NCBI GenBank assembly: GCA_914767715.1
Contig: OU612065.1
Span: 14,324,001-14,388,000 of the forward strand
Reading direction: 5' to 3'
Length of the DNA: 64,000 nucleotides
Source of the DNA: Membranipora membranacea
Taxonomy: Eukaryota > Bryozoa > Gymnolaemata > Cheilostomatida > Membraniporidae
Shown in pieces: positions 49,415-62,398 of the stretch; within the stretch, counting starts at the first letter, position 1, and each line of letters opens with the position of its first letter. A model generated the notes under the pieces. The model had not been told where the DNA came from, made no database searches, and was given only the letters and a program-made list of their open reading frames with translations. The translations under genes were made by a program, and so were the position numbers.

Positions 49415-52400
49415 TTAGTATAAAATTTTTAGGATCGCAGCAAAAATGAGCAGAAATCCAGATGGTATAGCTGCTGCAGCTGCATTGGGTGTGCCATCTT
49501 GGAATGCGTCTTCTGGACGTACGACTTCTGGGGTTGCGTCTTCTGGGGATGTGGATGTACTTGGCTCAGTTGCTGGTGGTTGGGTCCATCCGTTGTCAAT
49601 AATCAGATTTGCATACCACTTAGCTGAGTCTTTAGGAGTTCTTCGCCTTTCTAGGTCAGTGAAATCAACATAATGCATGCCAAATGCCTCAGTATAGCCC
49701 TCGGCCCATTCAAAGTTATCAAGCAGAGACCAAGCTGTGTAACCTTTCACATCGCAGCCATCGGTATTTATTGCTGGAATAAAAATTAAAGACATATCTT
49801 ACACTTCTCACAGCACTGTTCTATTTGTGCGGACTGGTTGGCAAGATTACAGTGACAAATTGAATTATTGATGAGTATTTGCTAAAACTGAAAAACCGAA
49901 CCATATGCCATGCAAGGGGGAAGAAACTCTTCCCAACTGACCTTTCATCACATTATTGATGTACAGTTCATAGAACTCAATTCTATGCTGATCTTGCAGA
50001 GTACCATTATGATCTGACACTCCATTTTCTGTGATGTAAAGAGGTGGATTACCGTACTCATTCTTGATCCAATTGAGCATGTTCCTCAGTCCCCATGGTA
50101 CAGAGAAAAGCCAAAATGATCCAGAGCTGAAACATCAATCCAAAATATTAAATATAATTATTATTGTTATATTATTAGGCAGTTTGGAACGAATGTTAGA
50201 ACTTGCCTCCCAACCATCATATTGGGCAGTTTTCCTGTGACTGAAATCGCATCTCATGTAATGGGATAAACTGTCTCCATAAGTTGATCGGGGAAGCATG
50301 GTTTTATTCAGGTCAGCATCGGAGGTTCGTTCTCCAAATATCATAAAGTAGAAAAATTTATGATCCTTCATTTTCATTTCTTTGTTTTTCAGGGAATCTA
50401 TTATCAGGAAAGCATTAATAACTTTGAATTTTAGTAGTTTCTGTGTAGCGAGGAAACTTCAGATTGACATGCCTTTAAAAGTTCTTAGGCCTTCAAAGTG
50501 TCATGTCAAGAACTATGACCATGCATAAAGTGGTGTTTGGCTGAGAGTTTGTGGTGGGAAGATTGTTTGGCATGATATGACAAATTATTAATGTACTCCC
50601 TTACCCAACCCATGACGGATCAGTGGTCGACTCTACATTCTGATCTCTATCAAATGATGCAGGTGTAGCACTATTCACTTGATCGGCAATAATCTGAGTT
50701 GTATAGTGATTCAATCCAAAAAAATCGTTTGTTCCTGCAAATATAATAAACAAACTATATAAATGACTTATCATGAATGAATATGATGAACTAAACTACC
50801 ACTGTACAAATATGATTAATTGCAAGTTATTTTTCTAATTTCTAAATCTCTGGTGCAAAGGGGGGAAGTTGTCAGGCGTCCGAGATGGGGGAGTGGAAGA
50901 CTAAAACTATCCTGAATGATGCAAGTTCATGGACTATAAAGTTGTTTACAAGTTGCTGTCAGAGCGTAATCAATGTCTTGTTTCATCAGCATTTTTACAA
51001 CCGTAAACAGATTGCTACAAAAATAATTAGCAGTTTTCTTTGGTTCCTAGAGATATTGTTGATGCCAAGAATTAATTATTATACAGATTGAGTTTAGCCT
51101 ATATAAACCCCACATTGTATATATCAAGCTGATTGTAATCTTTCGGCTGAACCCATACAAACCTTTTATCTCAGCTTTTTCATCATCAGTGAATTCCGGA
51201 AGTCTCGATGTAATGTTCTCTTCATCACTTTTCTGTTTCACGAAGTCTGTCATCACCTGAGGGTAATCACCATTCACATATATGGGATGTGCAAACCAAC
51301 CGAGCATGAACTGCTGTGCTCTCTCAGCGGCTGCTGTGTCAGCTGATGAATTAGTCTTCGGTTCCTTCCAGTCAGAGTTCAGAGTGATTGATATCTCACC
51401 TGTGGAAAGGGATAAGATTATGTCAATTTTACTAAGCTTTAGATCAAAAGTTTCGGAATATGAATTTCTCTTCATCCTGCCATAAATATCTCATTGAGCA
51501 TTCCATCACAGTTTACTGTTGTTGGAATTGGAATACCCACAATGCAACACATCATACAGTACAGTTCACCTGATTCAGGATAGAAATTGTCAGAACGAAT
51601 CAGATATAGTTTTCATCACGTTCTTTAAATAATTTACAGCCCTCCCCAGATTTTCCTATGTTATGGTTGTTTGTGTGTGAATCTTCCAGTTTAAGATAAG
51701 TTGCGTTAGTGGTTGAAATGGAAATATTGCAAAATAGAGGGGAATCAGAATTACCCAGTGGCCTTTTGCCTCACCTTGTTGAGTGCTTCTGTAGGTGTTA
51801 TTGTATGTGTGCCAAGCTTTAGCATGGGATTTTATGATATTGTGACCACATATGTAGGGTTCCACGCCAGGAGCGCTGGTCTTCCCTGGGGCATGGTTTC
51901 CATATTGAAAGCCGAGCACGCATACCACCCATGGCTCATTAAATGTGAGCCAAAGCTTGACCTGCAATATCAAACATGAGAATTATAAAGGTCTTCGACA
52001 GGCAATCTTTAAGTATATCTAGGCTAGCTCTGCAAAGTAACAGAGTCTTTTTCTTTATATTTTATGTCTGCAACAACCAACAAGATAAATGTAATTTATT
52101 GCAAACATACTATAGATTGAGATATAGTAAATCACTGAATATAAATGGGTGTAACAAGCATGCTGAATGTCTTGTTATCTTGTACCTCAAACCACAGCTA
52201 TTTTTATGGTCATTATGTCATGTAATGTCTTACGTCATCTCCAAGCTCTTGGAAGACTCTATCAGCATAATCATTGAAGTGTTCAATAATAGAATCATTG
52301 AGCCAGCCTCCAACATCTTCCAGACCCTGTGGCAGGTCCCAGTGGTACAGGGTGGCCATCGGTGTTATATCATTCGCTTTCAGTTCTGCTGTGAGATTTT

Positions 52401-53288
52401 TGTAATACTGCATTCCGTCGGCATTGTAGGATTCCTTTCTTCCAGTCGGAAAAATTCGTGACCAAGATATAGAGAATCGATAAAAGTTAACCTAAAAAAA
52501 TAACCACCCGAAAGTTGCAGAATATTTATTGTCGGGTATTTTCTACGTAAAATAAATAAGAACAATTTCATTACATCTCGATTTATGTATGGGAGGAACA
52601 GAATTGTTCCTTAGATTTTGTGACCAAAGGGCTTCCTATTATCATTTCGTTTTTTAAGTTTTGACCAATGATAAACAGCGAATTAATACTCACTCCCATA
52701 TTCTTCACGAGTTGCACATCCTCCTTGTATTTATGATAGCTATCACACGCTACATCTCCTGTATCATTGTTTTTCACATTGTTACCAGCATGAGTAAATG
52801 TGTCCCAGATGTTTTCTCCTTTACCTAAACAGACAAGATAAAAGAGTTGTGTGCAAATGCAGCCCCCTTCCGATGGCATACTCTGAACTGCTACTGGGGA
52901 AATAAGCATGACTTGACAAGCCCGGCAGACATCGGATAGATGAAACATTGCCCAGAGGCTATCCCAGAAGGGATTTTGGGCTAATAATAAATATTCTGAG
53001 TGTTAAGCCCTTACTCACTGCTCACTATTCTCGCACATAGACAGCATTTCAAAAAGCATATATCTCAAATGAGACAATATAAATCTTATCCACAAAAAAA
53101 ATGAAGTACTCACCGCTGACATTCCAGGCCCCCTCGATCTGATAGGACGATGTAGCTACTCCCCACAAAAATTCATCAGGAAACTTTCCATACAGAAAAG
53201 GATCATCCTTTACATGCTGACCTGTGACAGCGTTCAGTGACAGAACAACCAGAAATGCTGACAAGAGTTGAACTGACATACTGCTCAT
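49415..53288 (-). CDS. Family 1 glycoside hydrolase C
   Basis: Third GH1 paralogue, exons 53114-53288, 52694-52824, 52234-52491, 51775-51961, 51163-51399, 50605-50734, 49942-50126, 49415-49773; 553 residues. Signal peptide [20 protein letters not shown]. The active-site set is intact: [49 protein letters not shown]. It is nearly the same as B through exons 2-7 apart from one codon fewer in exon 5. The C-terminal linker is 17 codons longer than in B, adding an acidic Pro-rich stretch with two PED motifs before the AAAAAIPSG patch and the hydrophobic GPI-like tail. Exon 3 starts [10 protein letters not shown] where the others have [11 protein letters not shown]. Confidence 0.94.
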
Positions 53289-54373
53289 CACTTGGCGCTA
53301 ACTAGAAAAGAAAATATCAAAATCTCCATTTAAATTAAGACAATACACCTGAGGGTGCCATGGATTGGAACATTTCATCAAGTATGCTCCATGAAAGAAA
53401 CTCAAACCCACGACTCCTATGGCACCGATCGCCTCGCAAAAAGTAGCCTCATCTCACTATCCTTAAAAATGGATGAGTTGATGGCGCATATTACTGCAAT
53501 ATGCTACTCAAAGATTTGCACTCGCATACAAATGTGGTCATTCCATTTCACGATTGGACACAGCATAAATGCGCACAAATAGGGCTTTGCTGTGACCCCT
53601 GGTAGCATTAAACTGTCTTTCCAGCTTGTCAGCATGTTATTGTATGTAGCAAGACATCTTTCCATGAGCCATTTAGTAATACACTGGTCATTGGTTATCA
53701 AAACAAGCTAAGCCTATCTGAGAAATGTTTTCAATTGCTATGGGGTGATACAAAGGGGGGGGGGGGGGGTTGATAGATCGGATTAGAAATGATAGTGCTG
53801 ATACTTGTTATCCTTGATCTACTATCTACCGCAGCAAATTTGGTAGGTATAAACATACAATCCCTACACCCCTGGTAAATTTACTTGTGGATGCCAACTA
53901 GAATAATTTATTTAAATGATCACATACAACACCATTGAATGTTTGTATTTGGCGTGGAAAATAAATTTAAAAAGCGTGAAAAAATATCCAAAAATTATCC
54001 AAAAAATTTGCAAAATCAAAATAGAATGAAATAGTCAGCATCTTCTCTGGTAATGATAAAATAGCGTAACCAAAATATATATCCTGTGAATTATAAAAGA
54101 GATACACGGAGTTGCTACGGATCTATTCAGTTTGTAAACCTGGCGTCATGATGTAACAGAACAGCGATAAGTGAAGGGTATGAACCTTTTGATAAAGTTG
54201 ACATGGATGGGAGGTTTAGCAAATATAAATTGATAAGAAGGTGTATCTAATTAAACAATGTTTGTATTTGGCAGTAACTTATGAAGCCAAGTTCTTTGGC
54301 CTATTTTCAAAAAGGGGGTGTGTCAGTGGGTTACATTCTTCAGTGAAGAGAAATAGAACTACAATAATTGTTG
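53289..54373. other. Intergenic spacer, glucosidases C and D, with an insertion
   Basis: About 1.1 kb. The block at 53682-53804 matches the promoter-proximal sequence of B but lies 394 instead of 57 bases from the start codon. The extra sequence (about 53330-53680) contains a tRNA-like B-box region (minus strand GTCGTGGGTTTGAGT near 53398-53415), so a SINE insertion is plausible. A run of 15 G at 53755-53769 falls inside the shared block. Confidence 0.5.
53682..53804 (-). promoter_or_regulatory. Upstream block of C homologous to that of B
   Basis: Carries AAACAAGCTAAGCCTATCTG, GGGTGATACAAAG and GATAGTGCTGATAC in the same order as the block at 48661-48762. The G15 run replaces a mixed G-rich segment of B. 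It is a candidate promoter by conservation only. Confidence 0.45.
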
Positions 54374-57300
54374 TTACATCAAAAGTTGTGCAAAAACAGC
54401 TGTAAGAGTGAGTAGAGACGCCACTAGAGCGGTAGCAGAGCTAGTGGTTTTATCTGTTTGGGCGGGTTGTGTGGTAGGGGGAGCTGTTGTTGTCTCAATA
54501 AAAGCATTATCCCGTATCAGCTGTTTGAACCATTTTGCCGAGTCTTTAGCTACTCTAGCCCTGTCTGGGTCATTGAAATCAACATAGTGAAGTCCAAATC
54601 TCTCAGAGTAGCCATTGGTCCATTCAAAGTTGTCAAGTAACGACCAGGCAGTATAGCCCTTGACATCACACCCATCCTTTTTGATAGCTGCAAGAAAGAA
54701 TACAATGAAATAATCTGGCATCACTCATGATGATAACATTGTTATTAAAAGGGAGGTGGTTGGAGCAAGCGTATCTTATCAATCAACTTATCAGCATCAC
54801 CAGTCTGTCACCGATAATATGTACGTCAGTAGTCACCCAATCAGTTGATAAACCAAATGTAATCGATCATTGAGTATCAAATGGGGGGAGTACCTTTTAG
54901 AACATTGTTGATATATGAAGAGTAAAAGTCGATTCTATGCTGATCCTTGAGGGTTCCATTTTTATCGGAGACACCGTTCTCAGTAATGTATAGCGGTGGA
55001 TTGTTATAGTGATCCTTTATCCAAATTAAAAGTTTTCTCAGTCCCCAAGGTACAACTTTCAGCCAACTGGATCCAGACCTGAATGTGAAGCAACATAAAT
55101 AAAAGGTTAACAATCAGCTATAAAAGCACTTAGATTAAAAACTTTGGTGTAAATAGTATCCATTTTTTGTCATCTTTGACCGTGAAGGGAAATTATTGGG
55201 ACAAGTACCATTGAGGGCGACCCAATGAGCTTTTGTCTTATCAGTTATAAGGATTTAACCCCTAATGTTGTTTATTGTAGGAATCATTCCACTCTTTGTA
55301 TACCACTTACTGGTGATAACCCCTTGACGATTGTTTGAACAGAAGTGAGAATGGCGTCTTCTCATGTGACAAATTAATCACACCTATGAACTGTAATATT
55401 TGCTTACTCAGGCCATGATGGGTCGATGCTGATGCCGATGTCTTGGTCTCCTTCATAATTTGGGGAATCAGTATCTGGGGTTTGCCGGTCCTCTACGTAT
55501 TGGGTTGTGTAATGATTCAAACCAAAGAAATCAAAACTACCTGGAAAATATGAAGATTTAATTGTAATGTCAATTATTTCAAACTGTTGGTTGTTGGTGT
55601 AGCAAGAAAACTGTGTATCAAGAAATCAAAATCTGAATGATTTGAGGTAGTGTTATTTTGGAGTGTATATCATGATAAGGTGAAATATTTTATTACAAGG
55701 TTTTTAAATTTTACACCTCACTCTGTTCTTTGTTTTCCTATATTATATCCCGCTTATTATCTTTTACAAATAATTTGAGGAAATTTGTATTGTCACTCCG
55801 CCTTGAGCTTACCTTTGTTTAGCCTTTTTTCTTCTGCTGTAAACTGTGGAAGTCTGGACTCGTTGAATCCTTGTGCCTGACTTTTTGTGGCTATATCATC
55901 TCTCATTATCTTAGGGTAGTCTCCATCTCCAAATATGGGATTCGCAAACCAGCCAAGCTTGAACTGCATTGCTCTCTCAGCAGCGGCAACGTCTACTGCA
56001 GAATCTGACTTTGGCTCTTTCCAGTCTGAGTCCAGTGTGATTGCAATTTTACCTGTTCAATAGAGCAGCAATTGTGGTTAACACATAAAACACCTACTCA
56101 GTTATTTTAAACACACCTCACGTATCTATATATTTTCAACAGAATTACATTATTACCCCTACCTGTATTATTGCACAGCCAATCAACATATTCATAACAG
56201 ATTTCGTCTTCAGAAATTGGAAATTTCAATGAACTAAACCAGTATGTGGGGTTTTGTGGATTTACCATTTTGTGTAGCTCTGTAAGTGTTGTTGTATGTG
56301 TGCCAGGCTTTAGCATGAGCTCTGATGATATTATGAGCACACATATACGGCTCCTCACCAGGAGCTCCGTTTTTCCCAGGTGCATGAAACCCAAGGCCAA
56401 ATCCTAACCAACAGCTTACAAATGGTTCATTGAAGGTCAACCATAGTTTCACCTGCAAAAACCAAAAAACTCAAGATCAAAAAGATGATTAGTAGTTATC
56501 CACTACTTACACATGGGAGGATAATACATCACACATATGGAAATTTTTGATAATTTATCGCATCTTTTTAAAACAAATACTGATGCAAAATATTAGTAAG
56601 CAGACATGTTGATGAGTTTTTGCTTCAACTTACATCATTTCCCAATTCAGCGAATACTTTATTAGCATAGTCATTGAACCAGTCAGCAAAAGATGCATTC
56701 AAAAATCCGCCAAGATCTTCTAGAGGTTGAGGTAGATCCCAATGGTAGAGTGTAGCCATTGGCTTGATTCCATTGGCCAAGAGCTCTGAGGTAAGATTCT
56801 TATAGTACTGCATTCCTGAAGGGTTGTAGGACTCCTTGAATCCAGTAGGGAAAATTCTTGACCATGAAATCGAAAATCTGTAATGGGTTACCTGAAATAA
56901 ATGTGTAAATATAATTAATGACAAGATTTATCTTATAATCTGTATGATCCAATACATGAATTTGTGATCAGTTATGCCACTGGCACAAATACGATTAGCT
57001 GTTTGTGTAGATTTCCTCTTTGCATTAATGAATAAGTCATCAAATTATGGCAGTTAATAAAGTGGTCAGTCATTAAAATGGCAGTCAATTAATTAACATT
57101 CAATAAAACCCTTATGGCAGGCAGTCAATCAAAAGTAAAAAAAAAAATTTAATTTTGTATCCGCTCGTAATTTGGCAATAATTGATATTACTACTACATA
57201 CACCCATCTCTTTCATCAGTGCCACATCATCCTTGTACTTGTAATAACTGAGACAGGCAACATCACCATTCTCATTGTTGTGTGTTCTTACGCTTGTATG

Positions 57301-57739
57301 TGTGAAATTGTCCCATATATTCTCTCCTTTACCTGCAATCAGGGCCAAACAAAAATAGTCAGTTTTAAATTTTTCGTTAACTTTTTTTCCCCAAAAAATC
57401 ACTGTTCTGATACAGGAATAGTAGGAGTTGTTTATCAAATGCAATTATAAAAAGTCTACGAATTAATTGAAATTAGTTGGTATCAATTTATTTATTTTTC
57501 TCCTAATGGAAATCATTCAGCGAAATGATTATGGCAGTCAATAAAATGTATTAAAATAATTAAGACTTATTAAACTTACCGCTAACATTCCAGGCCCCTT
57601 CGATCTGGTAGGCAGCCGTGGCAGAACCCCAAAAAAATCCTGCCGGAAAAGTGCCATACAAAAATGGGTCATCCTTTGGATGTTGGGCTGTAGAAAGCGC
57701 CAAAATGAGAGCCAGTGCCAGCACTGAGAGGTAGGCCAT
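54374..57739 (-). CDS. Family 1 glycoside hydrolase D
   Basis: Fourth GH1 paralogue, exons 57580-57739, 57202-57332, 56634-56891, 56266-56452, 55813-56052, 55408-55540, 54894-55078, 54374-54687; 535 residues. Signal peptide [18 protein letters not shown]. Active-site motifs are kept: [21 protein letters not shown] (acid/base Glu present, Phe replacing the usual Trp), [19 protein letters not shown] (nucleophile), WSLLDNFEW. Exon 6 is one codon longer than in A-C. The Thr/Pro linker ([19 protein letters not shown]) is followed by a hydrophobic tail ending AQLLM, again GPI-like. It is the first gene of the array in the direction of transcription. The upstream sequence near 57805-57830 has repeated TTATCTTTATCTTT (two GATA-type sites), of unproven meaning. 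Confidence 0.93.
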
Positions 57740-60700
57740 GTTATTCTGCCGATTGCTGGTATAGAAATGAGGCTTCTCTACCTCACAAGTTATCTATGTG
57801 GGTACAGGTTCTTTATCTTTATCTTTGCTACAATTTACGATAACTTCATGATGCGAGGATTATTAAAGTAACACTTGAGGGATACTTCGGTTACAAATCA
57901 GAGACATAGCGTTACAAAACCAGTCGTTCTAACAAGCTACCATTACAGAGGCAATGGGAAGACATTGTATAGATAATGATAAGAAAGGACTCGTAAGAGT
58001 CAATTTGTTGCTAGCATATGATGGTGTGAACTTTTGAGACCAGTATATGGCTCCATCAGTACTGAGTCCATAGAGACTATCTCAATTTAGCAGACGCTGT
58101 CTGGTTTCAGAATCTGATATCCTTATGAAATGATGAAATTGCTTGCCATAATAAAGTTTTGTGCATAGCATCATCCCTGATAGCATAAGCCGATTGTTTG
58201 TGATTTACATAGCTTTTACGCCAACAAAGTGCTAACGCAGTTTTCATTCTACTGATCCGTTAATGGTGGAGTTGTGCCTCGGTACAACAAATATTCATGG
58301 GCAATGGATTCCCTGACTGATAATTGGTAAGGATCATAAGAATGGAAAGAAGAAAAGTGGGCAGTCTTATCACTTACAAATTTATCACTGCAGATAGGCC
58401 AATAAATGTGATTCACCTGTACATAGTAAAATTTTTTATAATGTAAGTATTAATCTGTTACATAGTTAATTCACAAGTCTGATACCATACGTCAATAAAT
58501 GACCTCATTAAATCAGTTCATAGACCAGCAATTTTGACAATAATCTGACAGGGAAGATTTAACAAAGTTCACAACTCTGGCAATGACTATATAATAATAC
58601 TTTGACTGCCATCAAAGAAAAGACCACTCCATACAGACATAATCCCCTCTGTCCAAAAACAACCGTCTTGATGTCTTCATGCAAAGCAGAAAACGGTATT
58701 GCACAGGCTTGGTAAATTGCTACATTCATAAATTGAACTGTTATATGCAATATAATAAACCCAAAAGAGAACTGCCACTGTCAGTTATCTTGTATACTTC
58801 ATGTCATGTCAATGACCGGATCAGAATATTAACATATCACCAAGTACGATATCCTTACTCTGTGAATGTTTCATATGCTTGTAAGCTGTCAAAAGCTTCT
58901 GCATATGAATAGCTCTGCAAAAACTTAATTTGATGAGGTTGTGTCGTTTCATCAAATAATAAAGGCAGAAAAGGCTGTTTTTTTATATAATCAAGCAGAT
59001 GGATGCCTGTGTGAAATTGATAGCAAATAATTTCAAATCAGGTGAGAAGCATTTTTTAGAATTGAGTTCATCACATTATTTGGTTCAGATTCTTATTGTG
59101 TGATCAGTGTTTTCTATCTCATTTCTTCACTAGAATGGCACACTGACCGTCCTCAAATCAAATTTTGGTTGAGCTATTCACACATTCAGGAGCTCATAGC
59201 ATTCACACAATGAACATCTCACTCTGTCCCACCCTCCCTGCTGTCACATTAATAGAACACAGAGCAAAAAAAGTTGTGTTCTCTTTAAACAGTAGTAAGC
59301 AAATTCATGTCAGAAAGTAAGCGAAGTTGACAAATAATTTGTACACCAATTGAGATGGAGTTCAAATGCTTATACAGCACATCTTCACGTTTACATCATA
59401 GGAGAACAATTTCTAACACTATATATAATTTATTACCCAGAAGTGCTATGAATTTTTCTAATGCAAAAATATTGCATTAACTACTGAAGGACTAGCTGCC
59501 TGACTTTATAATGCTTTGCTCTTTTGGTAATTATAAAGGTAACTTTTCTTTCTCTTTGTCTTTTTAGTTGCAAGATTTTGCAGAGACTTGGGTGTCAATT
59601 GCAAAATGCTATCAGTCATACCAATATTGCATATATGCTATACAGACAGAGAAAAATTACATATCCCAGGTTCTCTTCCTTGAGCCAAAATCTCAAAATT
59701 CAACTTACATACATACTGCACTTACCCCACTTAGTTTACCTGCTATCTGTGTAGTAATAATACAGTCTTGGTTTCAATCACACCGCACCATGGAGTAGAG
59801 TCTAGAAGTGGGTACAATGAGCTATGTTTAGTGATGTAGAGATGAGACCTGTATGTGATAGAGCAAACTTGGCCGGTCAAATGTTGCTGTGTAAATGTGC
59901 AACAAACATTAAGAATCGCCCTTGGTTGCATGTAAATCTAGATATTGCATTATGAAACATATGTGTATTTAAAATACAGTTAATCACTATAAGATTCAAG
60001 TTTGATGATAGACCCTAATTATTAAACATTCAACTGCCAATTTATTATACTTAATTAGTCGCTTCAAACTGACGCCGTCACATTTTGATTTGGTGTAGTC
60101 ACCGTTGAATGAGCCTATATTTATTGAAATATCGTCATCACTACCATTATGTTCCTTAAAATCTAAAGTATGTGGATGAGTATATCAACATCATATATTT
60201 TAGCAACAAATATGACTCTTTCAATGGCAGTCTAATCCAAGGAAATGACAAGTTCCTTTTACATGATCAATCAATGCAGCCCTTTTTGGATACAATTGAT
60301 ATTAATTGGTTTTAGATTAGGCAATCGATGTCAGCTCTAACCGATGTCAACTTGGCCTACAGGATATGATTGGATAAGTGTCGTAGCTGTAGCCCTGAAA
60401 TACCAGTTACATTTTATACCAGTTACATCTTATACCATCTCAACCGAACATAAAATCACTCCCTAAGTCTAAATTGATGAGATGCTCCTATTTTGAATAC
60501 CATTGACATACATGACAAGTTGGTAGATTAAGAAATCAGGAGGTCTCCGCGGACGAACTCTCGACCCGGAGTACCACTCTGCGCGTCCCGCAGTGAAGGT
60601 GTAATTTGGCCGTGTTGTCATTTGTTTTAAGCCAAAACTAGAGCGTTCATATTATGAAATGCATAATTTTACCCCATTTTACAAATTATATTGTTGCACT

Positions 60701-61277
60701 TTATCCGAACGAGGAGAGATGGTATGTTAACAGGCAATTATATCTAGGTATATGTACTGTCGGGGTAGGAAAACATAGTTTTTCTTGCAACAAGAAGCTT
60801 AAAAAGTCTTGTGGGTGAAGGAAGCTGAAAAAAGGGAGATAGGGAGGAGGTGGGAAATACCCCTAAAAACTGGGAGGCTCCCTACCAAAAAGGGAGACTT
60901 GTCAGGTATGACCATTGAGCCAAATATCCACGACCAGATATAAAAGATATGTTTTGTATGTATGGTTTGATGAGCAGAATTACAAATTCTGTTTGCATCA
61001 GGTTGTTGTGCATGGATCAAGTAACTCTGAACATTTATTATATAACTGGTAAATCTTACAAAATCCATGAACTCATCCCAATCATAATATTTGCAGCAAT
61101 TGAGATTAAGTCTTGTGTCTATTCATGTAGTAGTGATTCACAATAATAGCTCCGAGTGTGTAGGTTTCAAGAGGAAGTAGTGCTGTATTAAGAAAAAGGG
61201 GACAACCCTTATATTGATAAATTAACACATAATCAAGATCAGATAAAGTGTCATGATTTGATCGATAGTCTTGAAAG
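57740..61277. other. Intergenic region, glucosidase D to MRGBP-like gene
   Basis: About 3.5 kb. It holds the promoter of D and the 3' end of the MRGBP-like gene. No coding exon can be supported. A GC-rich patch at 60540-60605 stands out from the AT-rich surroundings; read on the minus strand it has a weak tRNA-like look (GCGCAGAGTGGTA) but no fold or clear B-box. Confidence 0.5.
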
Positions 61278-61787
61278 TTACACACGTCTTCGTTTAACAG
61301 GATTTGGTGGAGTATCAACATTCTGAGATGCAGCCCTAGTGCGTTTTGGTGGACGCTTAGGTGTATTATCCTCAATATTGGATCGCTCTGATGTCCGTCT
61401 GCTTGACTTACTAGGTACATCAGATGATTGATCGAGATCCACAGAGTCAGCTACAGACTGTCTTGTAGTGTCAGATTCAGATCCAATCTCAGAGACAGTG
61501 TCAGCAAAATCGGCGGGTAGAGGATAGTCAGCGGGAAGAGAAAACTCGACAATCTTCTCATTAGGAAATGGCTCAGTCTCAAACTCATCTAATGCATCAA
61601 TGTTAAACATGGTTTTTAAATACGACCACAGCTGCGGTATGGTGATCTTACGGTCAAATGATTCTTTTAGCTGCTCATGTATTTTCACAATAGCAAAGTG
61701 TTTGTTGACACCAACAGGCTTATTGTGTCGCATAGCCTGGAAAAGCTTCACTTCGTCATGTACACTCCACTCGATGGACATCTTCAT
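61278..61787 (-). CDS. MRGBP: MRGBP/EAF7-like subunit of the NuA4/TIP60 complex
   Basis: Small nuclear protein that binds MRG15-type chromodomain proteins in histone acetyltransferase complexes. It is a single open frame of 169 residues from ATG at 61787 to TAA at 61278. The N-terminal EAF7 domain (residues about 5-85) reads IEWSVHDEVKLFQAMRHNKP, VGVNKHFAIVKIHEQL, then IPQLWSYLKTMFNIDALDE and PFPNEKIVEFSLP, matching vertebrate MRGBP (HKPVGVNRHF, LPFPN). The C-terminal half is Ser/Asp-rich and then basic, ending in KRRRV, much like the KRRRT end of the human protein and a likely nuclear signal. It has no intron, the only such gene here; no poly(A) trace marks it clearly as a retrocopy. Human is 204 residues. 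Confidence 0.9.
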   Translation of the reverse strand: MKMSIEWSVHDEVKLFQAMRHNKPVGVNKHFAIVKIHEQLKESFDRKITIPQLWSYLKTMFNIDALDEFETEPFPNEKIVEFSLPADYPLPADFADTVSEIGSESDTTRQSVADSVDLDQSSDVPSKSSRRTSERSNIEDNTPKRPPKRTRAASQNVDTPPNPVKRRRV

Positions 61788-62398
61788 TGTATAACCAAGT
61801 CACGCCGCCTCAATATTTCCAGATCAATCTAAATTACAGCAGAAATGTGTGAACAAAGTGTGAAAAAAATATAGACAGGGTTCATAAAAACCTAAGAGGA
61901 GTAATTTTTTTGCAAGAGGAAAAATTGTCTTTTTGCACAAGTTGCGAAACTTAAGGCTAGCCAAAAATTTACATTTTACAAAGATGGATTTTTTTGGATT
62001 GAAATTGTGTATATTTTGGAGTTGGCCCTCCTTGATTTGGAGGCCCCCCCACCTGATCTGTGAGTCTGTAATTTCCTGTGAAGTCTTGTATGTTCTCATG
62101 ATTGGCTGACAAACGACATACATACTGAGGTGCTTTAACTCTGATCAAGTGACAGTGGAGCTCAGAATACCGATTGATTGTGCAGTAATAATTGACATGA
62201 GAAAAAATGGTGCTATATTACGTTACCCACTCCTACCTAAACTAAACTCTAGATTATATTTGTTCCTCCAGGGTAAATAAAGAGCTTGTCATGTATATTT
62301 AGGATAGTGAAGCTTACTGGCCACAGTATAAATATCTTCCCACCATGACAAGTGATTTGTAAGGTTGTACGGAACTCGGACGTGTATAGACAGTTTTC

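Noticed and set aside
52213-52413. Glucosidase exon 3 frames at 45769-45963 and 52213-52413 as separate short genes
   Set aside because: They are internal pieces of exon 3 of B and C, joined to neighbours by matching splice phases.
59524-59798. Overlapping 76-codon frames after a TTTTTAG acceptor-like site
   Set aside because: Neither translation resembles a known protein and no partner exon was found on the plus strand.
60540-60605. GC-rich patch with tRNA-like GCGCAGAGTGGTA on the minus strand
   Set aside because: No clear B-box or cloverleaf; composition alone is not enough to call a tRNA or SINE.
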